Below are positions 51,277 to 59,359 of a stretch of DNA of 64,000 bases, one piece after another. The position numbers and the translations under genes are program-made. The DNA is from Phycisphaeraceae bacterium (lineage in GTDB: Bacteria; Planctomycetota; Phycisphaerae; Phycisphaerales; UBA1924). The stretch covers positions 1,240,001 through 1,304,000 of the forward strand of contig CP054186.1 of NCBI GenBank assembly GCA_015200025.1, given 5' to 3'. The notes beneath the pieces are model-generated. The model ran no database searches, was not told the DNA's origin, and was given only the letters and a program-made list of their open reading frames with translations. Position 1 is the first letter of the stretch. Each line of letters opens with the position of its first letter.

Positions 51277-53943
51277 ATGGCCAAAACACAAATGATCATT
51301 AACTATGTCCCCGGCGAGGAGTGCCGGGTGGCGGTGGTGGAGGACGGGATGCTCGAGGAGCTGCACGCGGAACGTGCAGCCCAGGCGTCCCGCGTGGGGA
51401 ATATCTACATCGGGCGGGTCAACAACGTCGAGGCGTCGATCCAGGCGGCGTTCATCGATTTCGGCGTCGAGGACAACGGGTTCCTGCACATCTCGGACCT
51501 CCACCCGCGGTACTTCCCGGGCGAGGCCGACGACGCGACGGAGCAGGTCGGGCACAAGACGCCCAGGCGCGAAAGGCCCCCGATCCAGCAGTGCCTGCGC
51601 AAGGGCGACGAGGTGATCGTGCAGGTGCTCAAGGAGGGCGTGGGGACCAAGGGCCCGACGCTGACGAGCTACCTCTCGATCCCCGGGCGGTTCCTGGTGA
51701 TGATGCCGCAGATGGACAAGGTGGGCGTCAGCCGGAAGGTCGAGGACGAGGAGACGCGGCGGAAGATGCGGGAGGTCTTGGACCAGCTGGACCTGCCCGA
51801 CGGGTTCGGGTTCATCCTGCGGACGGCCGGGATGGACCGCGGGAAGGCCGAGCTCAAGCGCGACCTGGCGTACCTCCAGCGCCTGTGGAAGGACATGGAG
51901 AAGCGGCGCAAGGGCGGGGGCAAGCCCCGGCTGCTCTACTCGGAGAGCGACCTCCTGGTGCGCTCGCTCCGCGACGTGCTGACGGCGGACATGGACGAGG
52001 TGGTGATCGACAACGAGCACGCGCTGATGCGCGCGGAGCGGTTCCTCAAGATCGTGGCCCCGCGGACCAAGACCAAGCTGCTGCACTACCCGGGCAAGAC
52101 GCCGATCTTCCACGCCTTCGGGATCGAAGGCCAGATCTCGCTGATCCACGCGAGGGAGGTCCCGCTCCCTTCGGGCGGGAGGCTCGTGATCGACCAGACC
52201 GAGGCGCTGGTGGCCATCGACGTGAACTCGGGCAAGAGCCGGGACGCGAGGGACGCGGAGGACAACGCGTACCGCACGAACCTGGAGGCGGTGGACGAGA
52301 TCTGCCGGCAGCTCCGCCTGCGCGACCTGGGCGGGATCATCGTCAACGACCTGATCGATATGCGGGCGGCGTCTCGCCGCAAGGAGATCGAGAACCGCTT
52401 CCGCGAACGCCTGAAGCGCGACCGTGCCAAGAGCACGATCGCGAGCATCTCGCCCTTCGGGATCCTCGAGATGACCCGCCAGCGGATGCGCGGGAGCCAC
52501 GAGCAGGCGCACTTCTCCGACTGCCCGGTCTGCCGGGGGCGCGGGCTGGTGCAGAGGCCCGAGAGCGTGGCGAGCGAGGCGCTCCGCGACCTGGCGGCCC
52601 TGCTCGACCACGCGAAGGTGGCGAAGATCGAGCTGGTGGTCAGTCCCCGCGTCGCGGGCGAGTTGCTCAGCAACAAGCGCCGGCTGCTGGGCCGCATCGA
52701 ACGGACCAGCGGGAAGCACGTGGACGTGCGCGTGTCGGAGGACATCCCGCCCGACCGCGTGAGCTTCTACGCGTACGACCCCGTCGGGGCGGACGTCGAC
52801 CTCGACAAGCTGCCCAGGCCCCGCAAGCCCGACAACCTCAAGGCCTGGGATTTCAGCCCCGCGCCCGACGCCGAGGAGGCCGAGGCGTGGGCGTCGGACC
52901 CCATGGCCGAGCGGCGTGATTCCGCCGAGGCCGAGGCGCACGCCGAGTCGGAGCTCGAAGCGGCACAGCACGCCGCGGAGCCCCACCCCATCGAGATCGA
53001 CGAGGACACCCCCGACTCGGACACGGGCGAGGCCCGCCCGGGCGAGGGGGAAGGGACGGACGAGGACGGACGCCGACGCCGTCGTCGGCGTCGGCGTGGC
53101 CGCGGGCGGGGTGGGCGCGGCGAGCCCGGCGCCCCCGACGCCGCGGGCGCGGCGACGACCCGTCCCGACTCCAGTTCCCGCGGCGATCACAACGAGACGG
53201 ATCACGCCCCGCGTGACCCGGCCGAGGGCGAACCCACGGCGGGCGATGCCCCCGGCGAAGCCGCGGGCGAAGGCGGACGCCGTCGTCGTCGGCGCCGGCG
53301 TCGCGGACGCGGCGGCGCGGGCACGGGCACGGGTACGGGCGGCAACGGCCAGGCCGAGCGGCCGAGGCCCACGCCGGGGCCGGGCCGACCGTCTCCCGCG
53401 AGCGCCGGGCTCCCCGAGCCCAAGCCGATCTCCAGGAGCGAGGACGTGACGCCGTTCACCATCGTCGAGACGATGGGCGACTGGGGCGAGGACGAGGCCA
53501 CTCCATCCAACCCGCCTCAGGCACACAACCCGCCCGGGGATGACCACGGGCCTCAGGATGAGCACGAACACGAGGGTGATATCGAGCCGGCTCAACCCCG
53601 GCCCGAGGGCGCCGGCGCGAGCGAGGCGAAGCGACGCCGTCGGCGTCGTCGGCGCGGCCGCGGCGGCTCGGGCGGCGACGGAACGTCGGCCTCCGGCGGC
53701 CCGGCGACCGCGACGCCGCCCACGCCGCCACCCCCCGCGTCCAGGCCCGCCCCTTCCCCCAGACCTTCAGCGTCTCCGGCCCCCGCGGCCCGCGAGCCCA
53801 AGCCCGCGGCCGGTCCGCGTTCCAAGACACCGGCGGCGTCCCTGCCCCCCGTGCCCGGGATCAAGCCCCCGCCCAAGGCGCTCTACGCGGCGAGGCGCAA
53901 ACTCGGGCCCGGCGAGCTCAAAAAGCGTCCCCAGTCCGAGTGA
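51277..53943 (+). CDS. rng: Ribonuclease E/G with long disordered C-terminal region
   Basis: An 888-residue protein. The catalytic half contains the S1-like domain (GNIYIGRVNNVEASIQAAFI, FLHISDLHP), the magnesium-site region LVAIDVNSGKS (Asp about 315), LGGIIVNDLIDM and the zinc-link SDCPVCRGRG (about residues 413-422). From about residue 560 the protein is disordered, Glu/Ala/Pro-rich, with three basic clusters of eight or nine consecutive Arg plus RGRG near residues 597, 667 and 785 that resemble RNA-binding segments of RNase E. It may scaffold RNA decay partners; the tail's role is inferred. Confidence 0.9.
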   Translation: MAKTQMIINYVPGEECRVAVVEDGMLEELHAERAAQASRVGNIYIGRVNNVEASIQAAFIDFGVEDNGFLHISDLHPRYFPGEADDATEQVGHKTPRRERPPIQQCLRKGDEVIVQVLKEGVGTKGPTLTSYLSIPGRFLVMMPQMDKVGVSRKVEDEETRRKMREVLDQLDLPDGFGFILRTAGMDRGKAELKRDLAYLQRLWKDMEKRRKGGGKPRLLYSESDLLVRSLRDVLTADMDEVVIDNEHALMRAERFLKIVAPRTKTKLLHYPGKTPIFHAFGIEGQISLIHAREVPLPSGGRLVIDQTEALVAIDVNSGKSRDARDAEDNAYRTNLEAVDEICRQLRLRDLGGIIVNDLIDMRAASRRKEIENRFRERLKRDRAKSTIASISPFGILEMTRQRMRGSHEQAHFSDCPVCRGRGLVQRPESVASEALRDLAALLDHAKVAKIELVVSPRVAGELLSNKRRLLGRIERTSGKHVDVRVSEDIPPDRVSFYAYDPVGADVDLDKLPRPRKPDNLKAWDFSPAPDAEEAEAWASDPMAERRDSAEAEAHAESELEAAQHAAEPHPIEIDEDTPDSDTGEARPGEGEGTDEDGRRRRRRRRRGRGRGGRGEPGAPDAAGAATTRPDSSSRGDHNETDHAPRDPAEGEPTAGDAPGEAAGEGGRRRRRRRRRGRGGAGTGTGTGGNGQAERPRPTPGPGRPSPASAGLPEPKPISRSEDVTPFTIVETMGDWGEDEATPSNPPQAHNPPGDDHGPQDEHEHEGDIEPAQPRPEGAGASEAKRRRRRRRRGRGGSGGDGTSASGGPATATPPTPPPPASRPAPSPRPSASPAPAAREPKPAAGPRSKTPAASLPPVPGIKPPPKALYAARRKLGPGELKKRPQSE

Positions 53944-53964
53944 ACTCGCCGCGGGGCACCGTGC

Positions 53965-55164
53965 ATGACGCCTCCACGGCGGATCATCATCCTGGGGTCG
54001 ACGGGCTCCATCGGCGTGCAGACCCTCGAGGTCGTCGCGTCGCTCAACCGCGAAGGCCCAAGGGTCGAGGTCGTCGGCCTGGCGTGCGGCCGGGACGCCG
54101 CCACGCTCTCGGCCCAGGCGTCGCGCCTGGGATCGCCCGCCCTGGCCGTCGCGGACCCCGCGGGACCCGCGCCGGCGGGGGCGCTGATCGGGCCCGGCTC
54201 GGCGGAAGCACTCGTGCGCACGACCCCGTGCGACCTGGTCGTCTCCGCGATCGTGGGCGAGGCCGGGCTCGGCGCAACGCTCGCCGCCCTCGAACTCGGG
54301 CGCGACGTCGCGCTCGCGAACAAAGAGTCCCTCGTGGCGGCCGGCGAATTGGTCACGCGGGCGGCGCTCGCGTCGGGCGCGGCCCTGTGGCCCATCGACA
54401 GCGAGCACTCGGGCGTCTGGCATTGCCTGGGCGCGGGCACCTGCAGGCCGCCCCTGCGTGAACCCCCCGCCGGCGTGACCCGCGTGGTGCTGACCGCGTC
54501 GGGCGGGCCGTTCCGTGGGTGGGACCCCGGCCGCATCCGCGCCGCGACCCCGGGCGACGCCCTGAATCACCCGACGTGGCGGATGGGGGCGAAGGTCACC
54601 GTGGATTCCGCGTCGTTGATGAACAAGGCGCTCGAGATCATCGAGGCCCACTGGCTCTTCGCCCTCCCCGCGGACCGGCTCGCCGCGGTCGTCCATCCAC
54701 AGTCGATCGTCCACGCCCTCGTCGAACGCGCCGACGGCTCGATCCTCGCGCACCTGGCCCCGCCCGACATGAAAGTCGCCATCCGGGCGGCCCTCGAAGC
54801 GGCCCTGGGCGACGGGCCCGCCCCAACCCATCCCCCCGCGGCCGGGCTCGACAGCCTCACGCTGGGCCGGCTCGAGTTCGAGCCCCCGGACCGGGACCGT
54901 TTCCCCGCGATCGCGCTGGGGCACGAGGTGCTCCGGCTCGGGGGCACGGCCGGGGCGGTGCTCAACGCCGCCAACGAGGAGGCCGTCCACGCGTTCCTGA
55001 CGCCGGGATCGGGCGGCCCGGGGATCGCGTTCCCCGACATCGCCGCGCTCGCGTCGGCGGCGCTGCGAGGGGTCGGGGTATCGCCCGTGCGGTCGCTGGC
55101 GGACGTGCGCGAGGCCGGGGGCGAGGCCCGGCGGTTCGTGAGGGCGCGCCTCGGGCTCGGGTAA
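53965..55164 (+). CDS. dxr: 1-deoxy-D-xylulose 5-phosphate reductoisomerase
   Basis: A 399-residue protein. NADPH binding is at IIILGSTGSIGVQTLEV, followed by ALANKESLVAAGELV, the metal and substrate motifs PIDSEHSGVW (about 143-152) and SASLMNKALEIIEAHWLF (about 214-231), and a C-terminal LNAANEEAVHAFL. It performs the first committed step of the non-mevalonate isoprenoid pathway. It is 21 bp after RNase E/G and 19 bp before the glycosyltransferase gene. Confidence 0.94.
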   Translation: MTPPRRIIILGSTGSIGVQTLEVVASLNREGPRVEVVGLACGRDAATLSAQASRLGSPALAVADPAGPAPAGALIGPGSAEALVRTTPCDLVVSAIVGEAGLGATLAALELGRDVALANKESLVAAGELVTRAALASGAALWPIDSEHSGVWHCLGAGTCRPPLREPPAGVTRVVLTASGGPFRGWDPGRIRAATPGDALNHPTWRMGAKVTVDSASLMNKALEIIEAHWLFALPADRLAAVVHPQSIVHALVERADGSILAHLAPPDMKVAIRAALEAALGDGPAPTHPPAAGLDSLTLGRLEFEPPDRDRFPAIALGHEVLRLGGTAGAVLNAANEEAVHAFLTPGSGGPGIAFPDIAALASAALRGVGVSPVRSLADVREAGGEARRFVRARLGLG

Positions 55165-55169
55165 CCCGC

Positions 55170-55175
55170 TACGGT
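55170..55175 (+). promoter_or_regulatory. TANNNT box 8 nt before the TPR/OGT gene
   Basis: TACGGT lies 8 nt before the ATG at 55184 with no Shine-Dalgarno between. It would give a leaderless transcript separate from dxr. Confidence 0.4.
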
Positions 55176-55183
55176 GTGCGTCG

Positions 55184-56965
55184 ATGGCGGATCACCCGGT
55201 CGTGGCGCAGGCTCGCGAACTGTTCGCGCAGGGCAAGGCCGAGCAGGCCAAGGCGGTGGTCATGCGCGCGCTCCAGAAGTCACCGGGCGACGCGTCGCTC
55301 AACTACACCATGGGCGGGATGCTGACCGAGCTCCGCGACCTGGACCGGGCGGCGTATTTCGTAGGACGCGCGATGGAACTCGACCCCTCACGCGGGCTCT
55401 ACGCCTCGGCGATGGGCGAGGTCCGGCTCTACCAGGGTCGCCTGCCCGAGGCGGTCACGCTGCTCGAGCGGTCCCTGGACCTCGACCCGACGCTCTATTC
55501 CCCGAGGATCAACCTGGCCAGCTACGCGGTCACCGAGTACGACCACGACCGCGCCGAGCGGCTCCTGCGCGAGGCCATCGCCCTGCGCCCCGAACGCCCC
55601 GAGGCCGTGGTCAACCTGTCGAACGTGATGGTGGACACGGCGAGGGCGGGTGAGGCCGAGGCGATGCTGGAATCGGCGGCCGCGACGCACCCCGAGAACG
55701 CGATCGTCGCGTCGGCCCTGGCGAACCTCTCGAACTACCTCCCGGGGCTGGACCCCTCGGTCGTCGCGACACGCCACGCCGAGTTCGGGCGGCGGCTCTC
55801 GCGGTACGTCCGCCCCATGCCCCATGCCCCCAACCCGCGCGACCCGGGCCGACGCCTCCGCGTGGCGTTCCTCTCGCCCGACTTCCGCGAGCACTCGGTC
55901 GCGTATTTCGCCGACGCGGCGGTCTCCGGTCTCCCGCGGGAGGGCTTCGAGGTGCTCGGGCTCTACACCGGGTTCGTCGAGGACGCGGTCACGGCACGCC
56001 TCAAGGCCGGGTGTGACCGCTGGATCCACATGCGCGACCTCGCCGAGGTCCGCCTGGCCGAGGAGATCCGGCGCGCGGGCGTCGATATCGTGATCGAACT
56101 GAGCGGGCTGACGCAGGGCAACAGCCTCATCTCCCTGGCCCTGCGACCCGCCCCGGTGCAGGTCACCTACCTGGGGTACCCCAACAGCACGGGGCTCCCC
56201 GCCATCTCGCACCGCATCACGGATTCTGCGAGCGACGGCGAGGGGGCCGACGCGCGGTACACCGAGCGGCTCGTCCGCCTCGACCCGTGTTTCCTGTGCT
56301 ACACGACCCGGTGGGAACTCGAGGGCACGCCCAGGCCCGCGGCCCCCGCCCGGACGGCCGGCCGACCGGTGACCTTCGGCTCGTTCAACGTGGTCTCGAA
56401 ACTCTCCGGCGTGACGCTCGACGCGTGGGCGGACATCCTCCGTAGGGTCGAAGGATCGCGCCTCGTGCTCAAAGCGAGGTCGATGGGCAACCCCCGGGTG
56501 CAGGAGCGGCTCCGGGCGGCGCTGGAGTCCCGCGGGGTGGACGGCTCGCGGATCGAGATGATCGCCTACGCGCCCTCTCACGCCGACCACCTGGCGCTCT
56601 ACGGGCGGGTGGACGTGGCCCTCGACCCCTTCCCGTACACCGGGACGACCACCACCTGCGAGGCCCTCTCGATGTCGACGCCCGTCCTGACGCTTCGGGG
56701 GGCGACGCACGCGGGGCGCGTGGGGGCGTCCATCCTCGCCGCGGCCGGGATGCCGGAATTGATCGCCGGATCGCCGGCGGAGTACGTCGAGAACGCGGTG
56801 GCCCTCGCGGGCGACCGGCCCCGGCTGGGTGAATACCACCGCACCGTCGCGGACAGGTTCGACGCCTCGCCCGTTCGGGACCGCGCGGGCTTCGGGCGAC
56901 GCCTCGGGGACGCGCTGCGGCGGGTGTGGATCGAGTATTGTCAAACCCCGGCCACGCCCGGTTGA
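55184..56965 (+). CDS. TPR protein with O-GlcNAc-transferase-like (GT41/SPINDLY) C-terminal domain
   Basis: A 593-residue protein. Residues about 1-200 form five or six TPR helices pairs (ALQKSPGDASLNYTMGGML; RSLDLDPTLYSPRINLASYA). The C-terminal half has the GT41 catalytic motifs: LRVAFLSPDFREHSVAYF, YLGYPNSTGLPAISHRITDS, TFGSFNVVSKLS, PFPYTGTTTTCEALSMSTPV and HAGRVGASILAAAGMPELI. GT41 enzymes transfer GlcNAc to Ser/Thr of proteins, using UDP-GlcNAc; bacterial members also glycosylate flagellins or other surface proteins. The acceptor here is unknown. Confidence 0.85.
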   Translation: MADHPVVAQARELFAQGKAEQAKAVVMRALQKSPGDASLNYTMGGMLTELRDLDRAAYFVGRAMELDPSRGLYASAMGEVRLYQGRLPEAVTLLERSLDLDPTLYSPRINLASYAVTEYDHDRAERLLREAIALRPERPEAVVNLSNVMVDTARAGEAEAMLESAAATHPENAIVASALANLSNYLPGLDPSVVATRHAEFGRRLSRYVRPMPHAPNPRDPGRRLRVAFLSPDFREHSVAYFADAAVSGLPREGFEVLGLYTGFVEDAVTARLKAGCDRWIHMRDLAEVRLAEEIRRAGVDIVIELSGLTQGNSLISLALRPAPVQVTYLGYPNSTGLPAISHRITDSASDGEGADARYTERLVRLDPCFLCYTTRWELEGTPRPAAPARTAGRPVTFGSFNVVSKLSGVTLDAWADILRRVEGSRLVLKARSMGNPRVQERLRAALESRGVDGSRIEMIAYAPSHADHLALYGRVDVALDPFPYTGTTTTCEALSMSTPVLTLRGATHAGRVGASILAAAGMPELIAGSPAEYVENAVALAGDRPRLGEYHRTVADRFDASPVRDRAGFGRRLGDALRRVWIEYCQTPATPG

Positions 56966-57010
56966 TCACCCCCCACCCCCCCCACCCCCCCACTCGGAGA
57001 CCCCTTTCCC

Positions 57011-57214
57011 ATGCCTCGACTGATGGAATGGATCGGCGGGGTCTACGAACTGGCCCGCCTCGGGGTCATCACCGGGTTCCGGTTTCGGGGTGCTTATTGG
57101 ACGTGGCGGCTCCACACGGCGTTTGGGCGGGGGTACCCCGAGACCCGTTGGGAGACCTTCAAGGCGTTTCTCGACTACGGCCGATGGGTGTACCGGATGC
57201 GAAGGTTGCGCTAG
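57011..57214 (+). CDS. Small conserved-looking protein, unknown function
   Basis: A 67-residue protein rich in aromatic and basic residues: WIGGVYELARLGVITGFRFR, then GAYWTWRLHTAFGRGYPETR and a final RWVYRMRRLR. Its codon use and sharp motif (AYWTWRLHTAFGRG) suggest a real gene, possibly a small amphipathic membrane-associated protein. GGAG lies upstream of the ATG. It follows the OGT-like gene by 45 bp. Confidence 0.6.
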   Translation: MPRLMEWIGGVYELARLGVITGFRFRGAYWTWRLHTAFGRGYPETRWETFKAFLDYGRWVYRMRRLR

Positions 57215-57313
57215 CCGGTCTTTGTTCGTCGTTGAACGAAGAGGACTCTGCTAGAGTGGGGTCGGTGGGCGCGGCCGACCGCCGCGCGATTCGGGCAGAT
57301 CCAGGGAGTCGGT

Positions 57314-57715
57314 ATGGCTTCGAGCAAGTCGTCGTTCCGGGTTTTTGCGTCGGGACTGGTGCTGGGCGTGGTGTGCGGAGCGGTCGCGGGCGCGTACCTG
57401 TCCGGGCGTTTCCCTTCGCCGCTGGACACCACGCCGGCGAAAGCCGGGGCGGGGCAATCGCTGAACCGCTCGGCGGAACGTGACCCGGAGCCGACGTCTC
57501 AAGACACCAAGGACGAGCCGACGGTGATCGACCAGGGATCAACGCCCGCGCCAACACCGGCGGCCCCCGCGACCGATCCCGGAACGGGCGGCGGGACCCC
57601 TCTCAGCCCGCAAACCCCGGCGCCCGAGGCCGCCCCGGCGACGCTGCCGGATCCCGCCGCTCGTCCCGCGACGAACCCGGGCGTGCCGCCCAGGCCCGTG
57701 CTGGACCCCAAGTAA
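57314..57715 (+). CDS. Membrane-anchored Pro/Ala-rich protein
   Basis: A 133-residue protein with an N-terminal transmembrane helix (VFASGLVLGVVCGAVAGAYL) and a long Pro/Ala/Thr-rich tail (PAPTPAAPATDPGTGGGTPL). The composition suggests a flexible periplasmic linker. A TAGAGT box at 57252-57257 could be its -10 element. No function can be assigned. Confidence 0.55.
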   Translation: MASSKSSFRVFASGLVLGVVCGAVAGAYLSGRFPSPLDTTPAKAGAGQSLNRSAERDPEPTSQDTKDEPTVIDQGSTPAPTPAAPATDPGTGGGTPLSPQTPAPEAAPATLPDPAARPATNPGVPPRPVLDPK

Positions 57716-57749
57716 CACCCGCGCGACAGGGCCGGGGTTGGTCAACCAC

Positions 57750-57755
57750 TACACT
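57750..57755 (+). promoter_or_regulatory. TANNNT box 6 nt before the uracil-DNA glycosylase start
   Basis: TACACT is followed by GGGCCC and the ATG at 57762. The same box and spacing precede gatC. No Shine-Dalgarno is present. Confidence 0.5.
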
Positions 57756-57761
57756 GGGCCC

Positions 57762-58640
57762 ATGGACAACGACCGTGCGCGTCGGCTGGTGAGACTCCAC
57801 GCGGCCACGTCGCGCCTGCTGGGCGTGGACTTCGTGCCGTCGTACCGGAGTTCGGCCCGCCCGGCGGGCGTAGAGCTCGAGGCCAAGCCCGCGCCGGCAG
57901 AGGCCGGGAGTGCGCCGCGTGCGACGCTCATGTCTGCGCAGGGAGGTGCGGACGACGACGCCTCGCCCGCAACAGGCCCCGAGCGCGCCGCCGGTCGCAC
58001 GGCCGAGGCCGATGGGCACGGGGCGGACGCGGAGCGGGCGTCGGCGGGGGAGGCGCTCGAGGCCTTGCGTCGGAGGTACGAGCGCGAGGCGCCGCACGCG
58101 TCGTTCGACACGACGTTCACGAACATCGTGTTCGGCGAGGGCGACCCGCGGGCGAGGCTGGTGTTCATCGGCGAGGCGCCGGGCGAGGACGAGGACCTCA
58201 CGGGGCGTCCGTTCGTGGGCCGTGCGGGGCAGTTGCTGGACAAGATGATCGTGGCGATGGGGCTCCGGCGTGAACAGGTCTATATCTGCAACGTGCTGAA
58301 AACAAGGCCCCCCGGCAACCGGACGCCCACGCCCGCCGAGACGCTGGCGTGCAAGCCCTACCTCCTGGAGCAGCTCTCGATCGTTCGGCCCGACGCGGCG
58401 GTGCTGCTGGGGGCGTGCGCGACACACGCGGTGCTCGACACGACGGACCCGATCGGTCGGCTGCGGGGCAGGTGGTGGAGTTTCCGCGACGCCCGGGGAC
58501 GCGAGGTGCCCGCGATGCCGACGTACCACCCGGCGTACCTGCTGCGGTCGTACACGGAGGAGAACCGGCTCAAGGTCTGGTCGGACCTCAAGGCCGCGAT
58601 GACCCGCCTGGGGATCTCGCCCGTCGCGAAGGGGTCGTGA
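57762..58640 (+). CDS. Uracil-DNA glycosylase, family-4-like, without iron-sulfur ligands
   Basis: A 292-residue protein. The C-terminal 180 residues carry family 4/5 UDG motifs: FIGEAPGEDEDLTGRPFVGR, AGQLLDKMIVAMGL, VYICNVLKTRPPGNRTP and TYHPAYLLRS (catalytic-site His). Typical family 4 enzymes hold a 4Fe-4S cluster through an N-terminal CxxC and two later Cys (KCRPP and C.P.L). Here no CxxC is present and KCRPP is KTRPP; only the last Cys (ACKPYL) remains, with another just before NVL. The N-terminal 100 residues are Ala/Glu-rich and variable. It removes uracil from DNA; activity without the cluster is unproven. Confidence 0.8.
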   Translation: MDNDRARRLVRLHAATSRLLGVDFVPSYRSSARPAGVELEAKPAPAEAGSAPRATLMSAQGGADDDASPATGPERAAGRTAEADGHGADAERASAGEALEALRRRYEREAPHASFDTTFTNIVFGEGDPRARLVFIGEAPGEDEDLTGRPFVGRAGQLLDKMIVAMGLRREQVYICNVLKTRPPGNRTPTPAETLACKPYLLEQLSIVRPDAAVLLGACATHAVLDTTDPIGRLRGRWWSFRDARGREVPAMPTYHPAYLLRSYTEENRLKVWSDLKAAMTRLGISPVAKGS

Positions 58641-58653
58641 GGTTCGCGTCGAA

Positions 58654-58831
58654 TATTCTCGGGAGTGCCGGAACCGGGGGCCCACGCCGTGCGGAAAGGG
58701 GTGTGCCGCCGAAAGGCGGTTCTTTCAGACGCCAGGCGTCCGCGGCGGGCTCAAACCCGCCGTACGCCGTTCAACTCCGGACCCCCACGAGACCCAGCGT
58801 TCGGGCGTATGCCCTGAGCGCTGGGTTTTTT
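58654..58831 (+). ncRNA. Candidate structured RNA ending in an intrinsic terminator
   Basis: A TATTCT box (58654-58659) is followed by about 165 nt with a closing stem GGGGGCC / GGACCCCC (58676-58682 with 58779-58786, one bulge) and three internal hairpins: CCGCC-GAAA-GGCGG (58706-58719), GACGC-CAG-GCGTC (58728-58740) and GGCGGG-CTCAAA-CCCGCC (58744-58761). It ends in a terminator with a T-run. No known RNA class was recognised; a 6S-like or small regulatory RNA is possible. A structured 3' UTR of the upstream gene is the main alternative. Confidence 0.45.
58792..58831 (+). terminator. Intrinsic terminator
   Basis: ACCCAGCG (58792-58799) pairs with CGCTGGGT (58819-58826), and inside GGGC-GTAT-GCCC forms a second stem. 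A run of six T (58826-58831) follows. This is the clearest rho-independent terminator in the window and serves the uracil-DNA glycosylase gene and/or the candidate RNA before it. Confidence 0.85.
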
Positions 58832-58859
58832 CTTCGTGTCCGGGCGTGACTCGGGGCGT

Positions 58860-59129
58860 TCACTCGAAATCGGCGGTGTTGACGGCGGCGTACGCGTTGT
58901 CCTCGCCATTCCGCCGCGCGATAAAGACCCGGTTCTCCACGACGACCATCCCGAGTCGGTCTCCCGCGCCCATCGTGACGTACGCGGGCGCCCCGGCGAG
59001 GGAGGGCGCGGGCTTCGGGTCGGCCGCCTGGTAGCGGGCGCACCCCGAGAGCACCGAGGCCGCCGCCAGGGCGGCGATGGCGCGGGCGAAGAGGCGACGG
59101 GCGGTGCGGGCGTGGGTGTGATCGGACAT
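58860..59129 (-). CDS. Small lipoprotein, unknown function
   Basis: An 89-residue protein. The signal peptide (FARAIAALAAASVLSGC) ends in a lipobox LSGC, with Cys about residue 30 as the lipidation site. The mature part has APAYVTMGAGDRLGMVVVEN and IARRNGEDNAYAAVNTADFE. It is convergent with the terminator region and divergent from the type VI secretion operon. No family was recognised. Confidence 0.65.
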   Translation of the reverse strand: MSDHTHARTARRLFARAIAALAAASVLSGCARYQAADPKPAPSLAGAPAYVTMGAGDRLGMVVVENRVFIARRNGEDNAYAAVNTADFE

Positions 59130-59318
59130 TCGTGGGCTCCCGTGGGGTGTCGTCCACGGGGCATCGGCGGTCGGGGACCGCCGCGCAAGATCGGGCCGCC
59201 GGGAATCGCCGGGCGGGCACGGGCTATGACGACCCGGGGGGATGCGCGGGGTTCAACTTCGATCCGGGGCGAGGCTGTGGGGGCTGAGGGGTCCGGCTTG
59301 GCGTGGGCCGGGAGCGGT

Positions 59319-59324
59319 TATCAT
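59319..59324 (+). promoter_or_regulatory. Possible -10 box of the type VI secretion operon
   Basis: TATCAT is preceded, 15 bp away, by TTGGCG (59298-59303). It would start a leader of about 30 nt containing the GGAGG before the GTG at 59360. The spacer is short, so the assignment is tentative. Confidence 0.35.
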
Positions 59325-59359
59325 GACCCCGCGCGGTCCATTCCGCGCGGAGGATGTTC

